NCBI GenBank assembly: GCA_003165315.1
Contig: PLSX01000182.1
Span: 1 to 58,917 of the forward strand
DNA: 58,917 nucleotides
From: Acidobacteriota bacterium
GTDB lineage: Bacteria; Acidobacteriota; Terriglobia; UBA7540
Reading direction: 5' to 3'
Below are positions 25,382 through 34,868 of the stretch, piece after piece. The notes beneath the pieces are model-generated. The model worked only from the letters and a program-made list of their open reading frames with translations, was not told the DNA's origin and made no database searches. A program made the position numbers and the translations under genes. The stretch's first letter is position 1. Each line of letters opens with the position of its first letter.

Positions 25382-26599
25382 ATGACTGCGGACCATCCTA
25401 CAACCCGGAGGGAAGTGCGAATCGCCCTTGCCCTCACTGTAGTATTGCTTTTTGCTATCGTCCTTCTCACAGTGGTACTCCACGGAGTGCACCGCTCCGA
25501 TTTCACCGGCTACTACACGAGCGGACTCATCCTCCATCAAGGAAATGCACCGAAGCTTTATGACATAAGTGAGCAAGCGCGAATCCAGCGGCAACTGTTC
25601 AACCGGGAAGATTTGCTGATCAATCCTCACCCTCCGTTTGAGGCGATTTGGTTTGCCGCGCTCGCCAGATATTCATGCGTCAGGGCGTATATTCTCTGGG
25701 GCATTATCAATATTCTGCTCTGGCTGTATTTTCAGGAGCTTCTCCGGCGTTACACGCCAATTCCCCAAAACTCTTTCCACTACCTCTGGCTCTGCTCCCT
25801 ATTCGTCCCACTTTGGGTAACTTTGATGCAGGGGCAAACCACATTGCTCCTGCTGGTCTTGTTTTCTGCCACCTTTGCCGGTATGAAGCGCGGCCAGGAT
25901 TTCAATGCAGGCTTCTTCCTGGGTCTGGGGCTGTTCAAATTTCCGATTGTGTTTCCGTTTGCACTGATCTGCTTCTTTCGCAGCAAGTGGAAACTGATTG
26001 CCGGTTGTTTTACCGCTGGCACTCTCTGGGGGGTGGTGTCGGTCATTACGGTGGGGCCGGCCGGCTTGCGAAGTTACGCCAACCTCTTGCTCGACATTGC
26101 CAGACATCCGGAGAGACCGGCCTACGCAAACATGAGGGCTTGGGAAAAGATGCCCACCCTAAAGGGGCTCTTCACCGTTCTTTTTGCTGGTCGCCTTGCC
26201 ACCATGCACATCGGCCTGCTTGTGGCGGCAGCCTCTGCCTGCCTTGTTCTCTTTACTGCCTGGAGGTGGCGCCAGGCGGACCACGACCCAGGCGGGAAAT
26301 CGCAGGGCCTGATGTTTGCGGCGGCACTTACGGTCGCGCAGGTTACATCGCCGCATCTGTACATACACGACTTGACTCTGATGTTGCTCGCCGTTCTACT
26401 GGTCATCGGTTCGCCCCAATGGTCGGTGAAATCAAGCCAGCGCATGGTTCTTCTTGCGGCCATAGTAATTCTCTATACGCCGCCAATATATCTCCTGCTG
26501 CTGCGGTGGCAGGTCATGTACACTCTTGCGGTGGTTCTTGTAGTTTTTGCTCTGGGCGCAATCAGCCTGGCGAGAAAGGCTGAACCACCCTTAACTTGA
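25382..26599 (+). CDS. GT87-like (DUF2029) polyprenyl-phosphate-dependent glycosyltransferase, copy 1
   Basis: A 405-residue membrane protein with about nine helices. The N-terminal loop carries DFTGYYTSGLIL, then PKLYD and NPHPPFEAIW, the conserved acidic loop of the DUF2029/GT87 fold. GT87 enzymes use polyprenyl-phosphate sugars and act on the outer face of the membrane. Clear homology along its whole length to the next gene shows that the start is correctly placed, since both begin M-T/S-A followed by a matching region. No ribosome-binding site is visible. It is the first gene of an envelope-glycan cluster running to 35.8 kb. Confidence 0.85.
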   Translation: MTADHPTTRREVRIALALTVVLLFAIVLLTVVLHGVHRSDFTGYYTSGLILHQGNAPKLYDISEQARIQRQLFNREDLLINPHPPFEAIWFAALARYSCVRAYILWGIINILLWLYFQELLRRYTPIPQNSFHYLWLCSLFVPLWVTLMQGQTTLLLLVLFSATFAGMKRGQDFNAGFFLGLGLFKFPIVFPFALICFFRSKWKLIAGCFTAGTLWGVVSVITVGPAGLRSYANLLLDIARHPERPAYANMRAWEKMPTLKGLFTVLFAGRLATMHIGLLVAAASACLVLFTAWRWRQADHDPGGKSQGLMFAAALTVAQVTSPHLYIHDLTLMLLAVLLVIGSPQWSVKSSQRMVLLAAIVILYTPPIYLLLLRWQVMYTLAVVLVVFALGAISLARKAEPPLT

Positions 26600-26733
26600 T
26601 ACTGAGTTGGAATCCAATTCAGGCACTCTGGAAGAAGATGACGCGACAAACGACTTTGGGAATATAGGGGCTTCCAAGGCTAGAGGGGTTTAGAACTCCT
26701 CTCTGGTCGCACCGTTGATCCACCCATAAAAGA

Positions 26734-27963
26734 ATGTCGGCGGCCCAACCTCCAACTCGCAATGAAGTTCATATCGCCATTTGCCTCACTGCGATTTCCC
26801 TGTTTTTTGTCTTCCTCCTCATGGCAGTGGTCATTGACCCACGCAATGCTGACTTCACTGGATACTATATGGCGGGCCTCATCGTCCGTGAAGGAAACTC
26901 AGCGAAGCTTTACGACTTGAGAGAGCAGGCGCGAATCCAGGCGCAACTCTTCGGGCGGAAAAACCTCCTCATCAATCCTCATCCTCCTTTTGAGGCGTTA
27001 TGCTTTGCAGCGCTCGCGAGATTGTCGTACGTCAAGGCTTACGTTCTCTGGGGTGCGATCAACGTGCTACTCTGGCTGTTGTCCCAGAATCTTATTTGGC
27101 GTCACACGCCGATCCCTCTGCATCCCAATCGCTACCTTTTGTTCTGCTCCTTATTTCTTCCGCTGTGGGGAGCGCTGGTTAAGGGACAAACCACAGTCGT
27201 CCTGCTGGCTCTGTTTTCTCTGACATTTGTTTGCCTCAAACGTGGCCAGGATTTACGGGCGGGCGCCTGCCTTGGCCTGGGCCTGTTTAAATTCCCAATT
27301 GTGCTTCCATTTGTATTCATCTGCTTCCTACGGAGCAAGTGGAAACTGATGGCCGGTTTTGCCGCCGTAGCTTTTGTGCTGGGGCTGCTGTCGGTCATTG
27401 CTGTGGGACCGGTTGGGGTTCATTCTTATATGAATCTACTGATTGATATGGTTAGAAACCCGGACAATCCGGCCTATGGCACAACACGATATTGGGAGAG
27501 TATGCCGACTGTAAGGGGTCTGTTTGCAACCCTCTTTAAAGGTCAAATCGCCACCGTCTATCTCAGTGTGCTGGCCGCGGCAGTCTCGGCGCCCCTCCTT
27601 TTCTTCACGGCCTGGCGGTGGAGGCAGGAGGACCGCGACCGAAGGGGGAATGCACAGGGTTTGATGTTCGCGGCGGCACTCACAATTTCACAAGTTACGG
27701 CGCACCACCTGTACACCTACGACCTGACCTTGATGCTACTTGTTGTACCCCTCGTAGTAAGTTCGCCGCAATGGACCGAGAAATCACAACAGCGCAAGGT
27801 TCTCACGGCGGCCATAATGATCTTGTTCTTTCCCCCTGTATATGTCCTTCTGACAAAGTGGAAGGCAATGTGCATTCTCGCGCCCGTCCTTGTAGCTATT
27901 GCGCTGGGCACAATCAGTCTCGCGAGAAAAACCAAGCAGCCGACACCTTGCGCAATGGGTTAA
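26734..27963 (+). CDS. GT87-like (DUF2029) glycosyltransferase, copy 2
   Basis: A 409-residue polytopic protein, colinear paralogue of the gene before it: DFTGYYMAGLIV, AKLYDLREQARIQAQLF, LLINPHPPFEAL and the ending AAALTISQVTAHHLYTYDLTLML match the same places in copy 1. By eye the two share more than half of their residues, so a tandem duplication with later divergence is likely. The catalytic acidic loop is intact in both copies. Whether they add different sugars or act on different acceptors is unknown. Confidence 0.85.
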   Translation: MSAAQPPTRNEVHIAICLTAISLFFVFLLMAVVIDPRNADFTGYYMAGLIVREGNSAKLYDLREQARIQAQLFGRKNLLINPHPPFEALCFAALARLSYVKAYVLWGAINVLLWLLSQNLIWRHTPIPLHPNRYLLFCSLFLPLWGALVKGQTTVVLLALFSLTFVCLKRGQDLRAGACLGLGLFKFPIVLPFVFICFLRSKWKLMAGFAAVAFVLGLLSVIAVGPVGVHSYMNLLIDMVRNPDNPAYGTTRYWESMPTVRGLFATLFKGQIATVYLSVLAAAVSAPLLFFTAWRWRQEDRDRRGNAQGLMFAAALTISQVTAHHLYTYDLTLMLLVVPLVVSSPQWTEKSQQRKVLTAAIMILFFPPVYVLLTKWKAMCILAPVLVAIALGTISLARKTKQPTPCAMG

Positions 27964-28171
27964 AAAGCAGTTAAGTTCTTATGCTCAGGGATGGGTCAAA
28001 TTGATAGTGTAGATGCGGCTTTATACAGCCATATTGTGCGCCCGCTGACAGATAATCTGCCACTGGAATATTAATCTGCCCTGCGGGCATTTGTCGCATC
28101 AAGAGAACGCATCTGAGAAACGCCCTAGATTATATGGGGGAAGACTTGCGGAGACGTCGGGGGAGCACCAA

Positions 28172-28981
28172 GTGTTGAATGGTAAGAAAATATTCGTTGT
28201 GATGCCTGCGTACAACGCTGCCCGGACGCTGCGGCAGACTTGCGACGAGTTGCCCCGAGAGGTGGTTGACGAAATCCTGGTGGTTGACGATCACAGTTCT
28301 GACGCCACCGTCCAATTAGCAAGAGAGTTGCACTTGACGACCTTTGTCCACCACCAGAACCTAGGATACGGGCGCAACCAGAAGACTTGTTATCGCGAAG
28401 CCTTGCGGCGGGGCGCCGACATTGTCGTGATGCTGCACGCGGACTATCAATATTCCCCCCGCCTGGTCACGGCCATGGCCAGCATGATCGCCTATGGAGA
28501 ATATGACCTCGTCCTGGGATCGCGGATCCTGGGCGTTGGGGCTCTTCGCGGAGGCATGCCGCTTTACAAGTACATCTCCAATCGTTTTTTGACCTTTTAT
28601 CAAAACATCTGCTTCGACCACAAAATCTCGGAGTACCATACAGGCTACCGCGCTTTTTCACGCGAGGTGCTGAGCAACCTGCCGTTGGAAGAGAATTCCG
28701 ACGATTTCATTTTCGACGCGGAGGTCCTGGCGCAGGCCATCTATCTCGGCTATCGCCTGGGGGAAATTTCCTGCCCGGCTCGCTACTTTCCCGAGGCGTC
28801 TTCGCTCAATTTCTCCCGCAGTGCCAAGTACGGCCTGCAAGTTCTGGCGGTTTCGCTAAAGTTCTGGCTTCAGAAAAGAGGCCTGGGCCGCTTCCAAATG
28901 CTGAATCCCAAGGGCCGAAAATTGGCGGAGGATTATTACTCGGAAATTTCCGACAACACCCAGCAGAAGAGCCGTCTGTAA
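28172..28981 (+). CDS. family 2 glycosyltransferase
   Basis: A 269-residue GT-A enzyme of the dolichol-phosphate mannosyltransferase-like group. FVVMPAYNAARTLRQT is the N-terminal nucleotide-sugar motif, followed by EILVVDDHSSDATV (acidic DD), VVMLHADYQYSP (metal-binding loop) and EYHTGYRAFSREVL. There are no membrane helices, so the product is probably handed to membrane GT-C proteins as polyprenyl-phosphate sugar. GTG at 28172 is chosen because GGGGAG lies 6-8 bases upstream. A TTG at 28091 would extend it but has no such site. Its placement between the GT87 pair and further membrane proteins supports a shared glycan pathway. Confidence 0.88.
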   Translation: MLNGKKIFVVMPAYNAARTLRQTCDELPREVVDEILVVDDHSSDATVQLARELHLTTFVHHQNLGYGRNQKTCYREALRRGADIVVMLHADYQYSPRLVTAMASMIAYGEYDLVLGSRILGVGALRGGMPLYKYISNRFLTFYQNICFDHKISEYHTGYRAFSREVLSNLPLEENSDDFIFDAEVLAQAIYLGYRLGEISCPARYFPEASSLNFSRSAKYGLQVLAVSLKFWLQKRGLGRFQMLNPKGRKLAEDYYSEISDNTQQKSRL

Positions 28982-29254
28982 GTATCCCCCTGGACAGGCT
29001 GGAGGTCTCGCATCGAACTCGAACGAAGCGGCCCCGGGGTGCCTATTCCCTCGATCTGAGTGACCGGGAACCACGGCCCTCGCAACGGGCCCCGACAAGA
29101 ATGGACATCCATTAAGTAACGCGTTTATAGTATGCAAGGCTAAGGTGGTCAACCGCCTCGCCGGCGGTTTGAGCGTTCCAAGATTACAACTTCTGATCCG
29201 GGTGACTTCAGTCTGGAAAGCACGAACCATTTTTCACCCCGGAGGAGTGGCACG
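28982..29254. other. spacer with a small hairpin
   Basis: No supported gene. AACCGCC (29151-29157) pairs with GGCGGTT (29163-29169) across five bases, without a T-run. GGAGGAG at the end is the ribosome-binding site for the TTG start at 29255. Confidence 0.35.
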
Positions 29255-30595
29255 TTGACGCCAGGCAACCCTGCGGTTTTGGAAAAGCAACGGCGCCCGG
29301 CAAGCAGCCCTGTGGCAATGTGGAACCGAATCGCCGAACGGCTTAGAAACATCTCTCCCTGGTGTTGGCAAACCACCATTTTCCTGCTCTCGTTTGCAAT
29401 CCTTGTTTCGCGCCGGCCCGATGCCCTCTTTCGGCCTGAGTTCTTCATTGAGGACGGCCCGATCTTTTATGCCCAAGCCTATAATGCTGGCCTGCTGCAC
29501 CCGCTGTTCTGGACCTATAGTGGATACCTTCATACTTTTCCCCGATTGGTCGCGGATCTGGCTCAGTTTTTTCCCCTTATCTACGCGCCGTTGCTCTTTA
29601 ATCTGGTGGCGCTGACACTGCAAATCTTGCCGGTTCAAATGCTCCCCTCCGCTCGACTCGCCGCGATCGGCAGTCTGCCAGTTCGGCTGCTCCTGGCTGG
29701 ACTTTATCTTTCCCTCCCCAACAGTTCCGAGGTCCACGTGAATCTCGCTGGTGCCCATTGGCGCTTGGCCATTCTCGCTTTTCTGGTGATGGTGGCCGCC
29801 CCGCCTGAAAGCAAGGGAGCGAAAGTTTTTGATTTTTGCGCGGTTTTGATGTGTGGATTGACGGGGCCGCTTGCGATCATGCTCACTCCCGTTGCCTTCT
29901 TGTCCTGGCGAAAAAGCCGCGAGCGTTGGAAACTCATCCTGACTTCCACTCTTGCTGCCTGTGCCGGAATTCAAGGCTCTCTGATTCTGATCGCCGGCCG
30001 CGCGGATCGACTGAAAGAGCCGCTGGGTGCGACCTTAGGATTGCTCCTTGAAATCCTTGCGAATCACGTTTTCATGGCGGTGCTGATGGGGCGCAACGTA
30101 CTCTTTCATGGCCATCCGATCGGGGCCTTCGTGATGACCATCCTTGGAATCGCAACTTTGCTGTATGGCGCCGTTCGTGGCCCGCAACAACTCCGGCTAT
30201 TCATCTTGTTCGCATGTTTGGTGTTGACCTGTTCGTTGGCCTCCCCGATGGTCCCATGGGCAGTCGTTAGCGGCATCCCGCCGGGTCCCCATATTCCTGG
30301 ATGGCAACTGTTGGCGTTGGGAGGGGAGCAGCGCTATTGGTTCATATCAATGCTGGCGTTTGTGGCGACGCTGGTCTGGTTGCTGAAACCCACCAGCCCG
30401 CCCGTCCTCCATCTGTTCGCCATACTCTGTTTTGTATGCATGCCCATTGCCCTGGTTCGCGACTGGCGCTGCTGGCCGCGGGTGGATTTGCATTTTGCAG
30501 AGTATGCGGAAAAGTTCGAGCAAGCGCCTCGCGGAACGGTTTTGGTAATTCCCATAAATCCACCAGGGTGGTCGATGCGCCTGCTTAAACATTGA
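29255..30595 (+). CDS. polytopic membrane protein, unknown, GT-C-like
   Basis: A 446-residue protein with about ten membrane helices. The N-terminal loop RPEFFIEDGPIFYAQAYNAG after the first helix holds an acidic cluster (Glu-Asp) reminiscent of the catalytic loop of GT-C transferases, but I recognise no named family. It starts at TTG (29255), supported by GGAGGAG 7 bases before it. The next gene, 31 bases downstream in the same direction, is of the same general type. Context implies a part in envelope glycan synthesis or export. Confidence 0.7.
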   Translation: MTPGNPAVLEKQRRPASSPVAMWNRIAERLRNISPWCWQTTIFLLSFAILVSRRPDALFRPEFFIEDGPIFYAQAYNAGLLHPLFWTYSGYLHTFPRLVADLAQFFPLIYAPLLFNLVALTLQILPVQMLPSARLAAIGSLPVRLLLAGLYLSLPNSSEVHVNLAGAHWRLAILAFLVMVAAPPESKGAKVFDFCAVLMCGLTGPLAIMLTPVAFLSWRKSRERWKLILTSTLAACAGIQGSLILIAGRADRLKEPLGATLGLLLEILANHVFMAVLMGRNVLFHGHPIGAFVMTILGIATLLYGAVRGPQQLRLFILFACLVLTCSLASPMVPWAVVSGIPPGPHIPGWQLLALGGEQRYWFISMLAFVATLVWLLKPTSPPVLHLFAILCFVCMPIALVRDWRCWPRVDLHFAEYAEKFEQAPRGTVLVIPINPPGWSMRLLKH

Positions 30596-30626
30596 GGGCC
30601 TCACCCTTGCAGCATCGCAGTTCGTC

Positions 30627-32336
30627 ATGATTACTTATATCGAATTCGGTTTGGTTCTCGCGGCGGCGGCGCTGGCCTTCGCTTTTCCGAGCCTGGGATC
30701 GCGCTGGTTTGAGGCCAGCGAGCGCGCCCTGGGCAGGCTGGCTGGGAGGCCTCGTCTGGCTGTCCTGGTGGCCGGCCTTTCGGCTCTCGCCGCGCGGGCA
30801 GCCCTGCTACCCATCCTCCCCATTCCTGAGCCGGCGGTTCACGACGAGTTTTGCTACCTGTTGGCAGCAGACACTTTTGCTCACGGACGCCTTGCCAGCC
30901 CCACGCATCCCATGTGGATCCACTTCGAGACCTTTCATGTGTTGTGGCGTCCGGCATACGCGCCCATGTATCCCCCGGCTCAAGGTCTGATTCTGGCCTT
31001 CGGGCAGGCCGTGCTCGGCAACCCCTTCTGGGGAGTCTGGCTCAGCCTCGGTCTGATGTGCGCTGCTCTGTGCTGGATGCTCCAAGGTTGGCTGCCTTCC
31101 AAGTGGGCGCTCTTGGGCGGACTCCTGGCCGTCATCCGCCTTGCCACTTTCAGTTACTGGGCCAACAGCTATTGGGGAGGCGCTTTGGCGGCCACGGGAG
31201 GAGCCCTGATTTACGGGGCGCTGCCGCGTCTAAAGCAATCGCTGCGGGTGATGGATGGACTTCTGCTCGGTCTGGGCCTGGCCGTCCTAGCCAACAGCCG
31301 CCCCTACGAAGGCTTGGTCATCAGCATACCGGTCCTTGCCGCCCTATTGGCATGGATGACGGGAAGCAGCCGCCCGCCATTCCGCGACTCTTTCAACCGC
31401 CTGGTTCTGCCCACGGGACTGCTGTTAGGAGTCGTTGCCGCGCTGATGGGCTACTATTTCTGGAGGGTCACTGGCAGTCCCTGGCACATGCCCCAAATCG
31501 TCAACCGCTCAACCTACGCCGTAGCGCCGTATTTCATTTGGCAGTCGCCGCGCCCCATCCCGGCCTATCATCACGCCGTGATGAGAGATTTATACCTGAA
31601 CTACGAGCTTCCCTTTTGGCGGCTCACCCGTTCGCTGGGTGGACTGCTGTTGGGCGAGTGCGCAAGGGCCATTGAGCTTTGGACTTTCTACTTGCAATCC
31701 CTGTTCACACTTCCTCTGATTATGACAATGGCGACTCTGCCCTATGGTTTTTCCTGGCGGCAGATTTCCCCCGGCACTCGTTTCCTGCTGATGGCGACTG
31801 GGTTTGGACTCGCCGGTTATGCCCTGGAGGTTTTTTACAGTCCCCATTACGCCGCCCCGGGAACCTGCCTGGCCTTCGCCCTGGTCTTGGGGGCGATGCG
31901 CAACGTCCGGAGTTGGAATTGGCGCCAAAAACCCGTGGGTCTGGCCCTAACCCGCGCCATTCCCCTGATCGCTGTCGCGCTCGTCGTTCTCTGTGCCGCC
32001 TGGGGGCAATCCATCTGGCCTCGCGATGCCAGGCCGGCCACCTGGTGCTTGCAAGGCGGCTACAATCTGATGTTAGACCGCGCCCGGATGCTTGCAAGGC
32101 TTGAGCGGGAACCTGGAAATCATCTGGTTATTGTCCGATACTCCGCCACTCACGACTTTCGCCTTGAGTGGGTTTACAACCGCGCCGATATCGATGCTTC
32201 CAAGGTGATCTGGGCGCGCGACATGGGGAAGGAACAGAACGCGGAATTGCTGAAGTATTTTCAGGGTCGCCGGATTTGGCTGGTGGAACCGGACCTTACG
32301 CCGCCCCGGCTTTCGCCATACCCCGCAGAAAATTAG
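30627..32336 (+). CDS. large GT-C-type glycosyltransferase-like membrane protein
   Basis: A 569-residue polytopic protein with about eleven helices. The first periplasmic loop has PEPAVHDEFCYLLAADTF, an acidic loop of the kind (D-E) used for catalysis in GT39/GT83-type transferases. Later come YAPMYPPAQGLILA and NSRPYEGL, characteristic of this acidobacterial family. It ends with a periplasmic domain (about residues 470-569). The last 4 bases overlap the convergent gene on the minus strand. Acceptor and sugar unknown. Confidence 0.75.
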   Translation: MITYIEFGLVLAAAALAFAFPSLGSRWFEASERALGRLAGRPRLAVLVAGLSALAARAALLPILPIPEPAVHDEFCYLLAADTFAHGRLASPTHPMWIHFETFHVLWRPAYAPMYPPAQGLILAFGQAVLGNPFWGVWLSLGLMCAALCWMLQGWLPSKWALLGGLLAVIRLATFSYWANSYWGGALAATGGALIYGALPRLKQSLRVMDGLLLGLGLAVLANSRPYEGLVISIPVLAALLAWMTGSSRPPFRDSFNRLVLPTGLLLGVVAALMGYYFWRVTGSPWHMPQIVNRSTYAVAPYFIWQSPRPIPAYHHAVMRDLYLNYELPFWRLTRSLGGLLLGECARAIELWTFYLQSLFTLPLIMTMATLPYGFSWRQISPGTRFLLMATGFGLAGYALEVFYSPHYAAPGTCLAFALVLGAMRNVRSWNWRQKPVGLALTRAIPLIAVALVVLCAAWGQSIWPRDARPATWCLQGGYNLMLDRARMLARLEREPGNHLVIVRYSATHDFRLEWVYNRADIDASKVIWARDMGKEQNAELLKYFQGRRIWLVEPDLTPPRLSPYPAEN

Positions 32337-33853
32337 TTCTCCGCCGCACTCCTGGTTTGCTTGCGAACAAAGATCGCGCTTACGTTGTCGCTATAGACAA
32401 TCTGCCAATCGGGCGAGTTGCCAAGGAATGTCCGCAGCGGTTCGTCGTGCTCTATGATGCAGGACTGGATTCCGTACGCATTCAACAAAGAGGGCGCCGC
32501 GACCCCCAGACGTGCGATGGTAAGGTAATCGGAAAGCACCCCCATTCGTTCAAATAAATCTCCCCGCCCATCGATAAACGTCTTGTTCTGCCCATCCAGC
32601 TCGTAGACCAGATAACCCCCGTACCCGTAAGTGTTGTACATCGGCCGGGGAACAGGGTGCTGCTTCAGATAGGCCACGGCTCTTACCGGCCACTTCTGCT
32701 CCACGATCTTATCCAGCTTGGCTCGCGAGGGGAAGAACCACACGATGCCGCCCACAAAAAGCGCCATCAAAACAACATTCAATGCATATTTGTCTTTCGC
32801 GGGATCGTAAGGGGGAATCCACCGAGCCAGGATCGTGGCAAACATCGGGGCACTAAACGGCACAAAGACCAGAACGAATCGCACGTGCATGCAAGCTGCC
32901 GCCACGCCGGCAAGAAACAGCACAAGCTCTTCCAGCCGCCACGTCTGCCGCAAGGCCACCTGAGCCAACACGAAGGCGAGGATCAGCAGAAGAAAAAGTT
33001 TGCCGAAGAACTCCCCAAACGGCATAACCTGCCACTCCTGGATGTTGGACACGTTAATGGGCTGGGCGAACGCCATGTTCAACGGGTAGAGGCAGAGTTC
33101 GGTGCCGTAAGGCGTTATCGTCAGCGCCACGAGAATCAGCAAAGCTGTCAATTCCAGGTGAAGCCGCTGGGCGGAAGTCCAGCGCTTTGCAACCAGATCG
33201 CCCCAGTGAATTTCCACCAAGCCGCTTGCCCAATAAACCCCCAGCGCAAAAAGTCCCAGCACGAAACTGCCGTGCGTGTTAATCCAAACCAGGAACAGCG
33301 GCGGAAGGAACCACAATGCCCCGGTGTGGCCGCGGCGAAAGCGTTCCAGCACAATCAGAGTCAGCACCAGAAACAGGTACCCCAGCATCTGGGGGCGCAA
33401 ACTGCACGACGGATAGATCATGGGCACGAGGACGGCGCAGGCCACAAATGCCGCTTTCGAATTCCCGCAGCGCACGGTCACCAGGGTGTAAAGAGCAAAC
33501 ATGATGGCAGCCGTAAGGACGGCGGCGAGCGCCATAAGCCCCGGGAGTCCCCAGGCATGCTGGACCACCGCCAGAAGCATCTCGCCCAACCACTCGTAGG
33601 CGATCCAGGGGCTTCCGTGAACGGTAAATGAATAGGGATCGGTGGTGGGCAAGTGATGGGTGGCCAGAATCGTGGCCCCCACTTTAATGTGCCACCAAAC
33701 ATCGGGGTCCACGTTAAAGCTGCGCAGGGGCATAAACATTCCCCCCACCAGCAAAAAGACCATCATGACGGGGAATGACAGAACTTCCTTCCAGGCGGGA
33801 AGTGGGCTGGTTTGCTCCAAGCTGGTTGGAATCGCCGACGCGTTTGAATTCAC
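32333..33853 (-). CDS. large polytopic membrane protein, GT-C-like, unknown
   Basis: A 506-residue protein with about eleven membrane helices. The N-terminal loop FNVDPDVWWHIKVGATIL and the following TDPYSF and WIAYEWLGEMLLAVV form a conserved block seen in many acidobacterial and proteobacterial hypothetical membrane proteins, probably glycosyltransferase-like. The C-terminal soluble part (about 400-506) has a repeated Tyr/Gly pattern NTYGYGGYLVYELDGQ and FIDGRGDLFE. It is convergent with the preceding gene, overlapping by 4 bases, and lies 73 bases downstream of the DUF362 gene's stop on the opposite side of the cluster. Reaction not assignable. Confidence 0.75.
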   Translation of the reverse strand: MNSNASAIPTSLEQTSPLPAWKEVLSFPVMMVFLLVGGMFMPLRSFNVDPDVWWHIKVGATILATHHLPTTDPYSFTVHGSPWIAYEWLGEMLLAVVQHAWGLPGLMALAAVLTAAIMFALYTLVTVRCGNSKAAFVACAVLVPMIYPSCSLRPQMLGYLFLVLTLIVLERFRRGHTGALWFLPPLFLVWINTHGSFVLGLFALGVYWASGLVEIHWGDLVAKRWTSAQRLHLELTALLILVALTITPYGTELCLYPLNMAFAQPINVSNIQEWQVMPFGEFFGKLFLLLILAFVLAQVALRQTWRLEELVLFLAGVAAACMHVRFVLVFVPFSAPMFATILARWIPPYDPAKDKYALNVVLMALFVGGIVWFFPSRAKLDKIVEQKWPVRAVAYLKQHPVPRPMYNTYGYGGYLVYELDGQNKTFIDGRGDLFERMGVLSDYLTIARLGVAAPSLLNAYGIQSCIIEHDEPLRTFLGNSPDWQIVYSDNVSAIFVRKQTRSAAEN

Positions 33854-33941
33854 CTTTGTTCTCCCCTAGGCACTGGCTTCGGTTGCTTGCGGCCTGAATA
33901 TTCCGGCCATCATAGCTCATGGCGCGGATTCCATGCGCCGA

Positions 33942-34868
33942 CTACTCTGGCATCGAGGCGATGAGATTCTGGAAAGAGGGCAAAACCGCGAAGGGGGTTC
34001 TGACGCTCGCCACGCTCTCGCCGATTTGATGGATATTCTCTTCCTGCAAATGTCCCAGCAGCATTGCGGCTTTGGAAAGATATTCAATGCGCCGGGGATC
34101 GAGTCCCATCACCCGCGCGCAAGTGGAGTCAACGGCCACCGGATCGTCTCCCAGCACCAGCACGCCGCTGGCCTTCGCGCTTCCCTGGATGGGGCCATTG
34201 CCTTCCATCCCGATGATCCCGTCCACGATGGCGAAATCCGGACGTACAGTGCTGTTAAGATCGAGGATGGAATTGACGATGCCCGCCCAGTGCAGAATGT
34301 TTTTTGGCCACCCGTAGCAACACCCCGGCACGATGCCAAACATGTTCTTGAGTGAAAGCGTTACGCCCACCCAGTGGTGGGTCTTGAGTTTGGGCAGAGA
34401 GACAAAGTAGTCCGCCTCCAGCACGGTGCGGGGAAAATAGAGCTGCTTCAGCCGTGATGCCTGGGTGCGCAGTTTTACCGGGTGAACTTCGTCCAGATTC
34501 AAATCCACAAAAATGTCATGCAGCGGGCCAAGAAAATCGCGCAAGCGCAGGGTCTCCACAATCCCTTCCGTGTCGCGCTCATGGCCGGGCCCCTCGGCGA
34601 CGCGGACGGAGTCTGCCCCCAGTCGCAGGAATGCCTCGCGCGCGGCCGCCACCACGGCGGGATGAGTGTTGATGATGCCTTCGGGATCGGGCTCCACGAA
34701 ATTCGGCTTCAACACCACTTTCTTACCACTGACGGGCGGGTCAAACTCGCGCAGGGCTTCGAACAGGAGGGCGCCAAGGTCGCGCTCGTAACTGTCGGAG
34801 CGCACAATGGCCACGCGCGACGGGGGGCGTGTGAAGGATGGCATCAGGCTCGGCTGGGCGTAGCTCAT
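33942..34868 (-). CDS. DUF362 domain protein
   Basis: A 308-residue protein. The DUF362 domain covers most of it: VVLKPNFVEPD (about residues 50-60), PAVVAAAREAF, ADYFVSLPKLKTHHWVGVTLSLKNMFGIVPG and DDPVAVDSTCARVMGLDP. Many DUF362 proteins carry extra ferredoxin clusters; none is seen here, nor a signal peptide. DUF362 has no proven activity. The ATG overlaps the stop of the squalene-cyclase-like gene by 4 bases (ATGA), so the two are probably translated together, and their functions may be linked. Confidence 0.85.
   Translation of the reverse strand: MSYAQPSLMPSFTRPPSRVAIVRSDSYERDLGALLFEALREFDPPVSGKKVVLKPNFVEPDPEGIINTHPAVVAAAREAFLRLGADSVRVAEGPGHERDTEGIVETLRLRDFLGPLHDIFVDLNLDEVHPVKLRTQASRLKQLYFPRTVLEADYFVSLPKLKTHHWVGVTLSLKNMFGIVPGCCYGWPKNILHWAGIVNSILDLNSTVRPDFAIVDGIIGMEGNGPIQGSAKASGVLVLGDDPVAVDSTCARVMGLDPRRIEYLSKAAMLLGHLQEENIHQIGESVASVRTPFAVLPSFQNLIASMPE

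Noticed and set aside
29234-29974. 246-codon minus-strand frame
   Set aside because: Antisense to the membrane protein at 29255-30595, with no ribosome-binding site or recognised domain.
32657-33631. 324-codon plus-strand frame
   Set aside because: Antisense to the 506-residue membrane protein; high Gln/His/Lys composition typical of an antisense shadow in GC-rich DNA.
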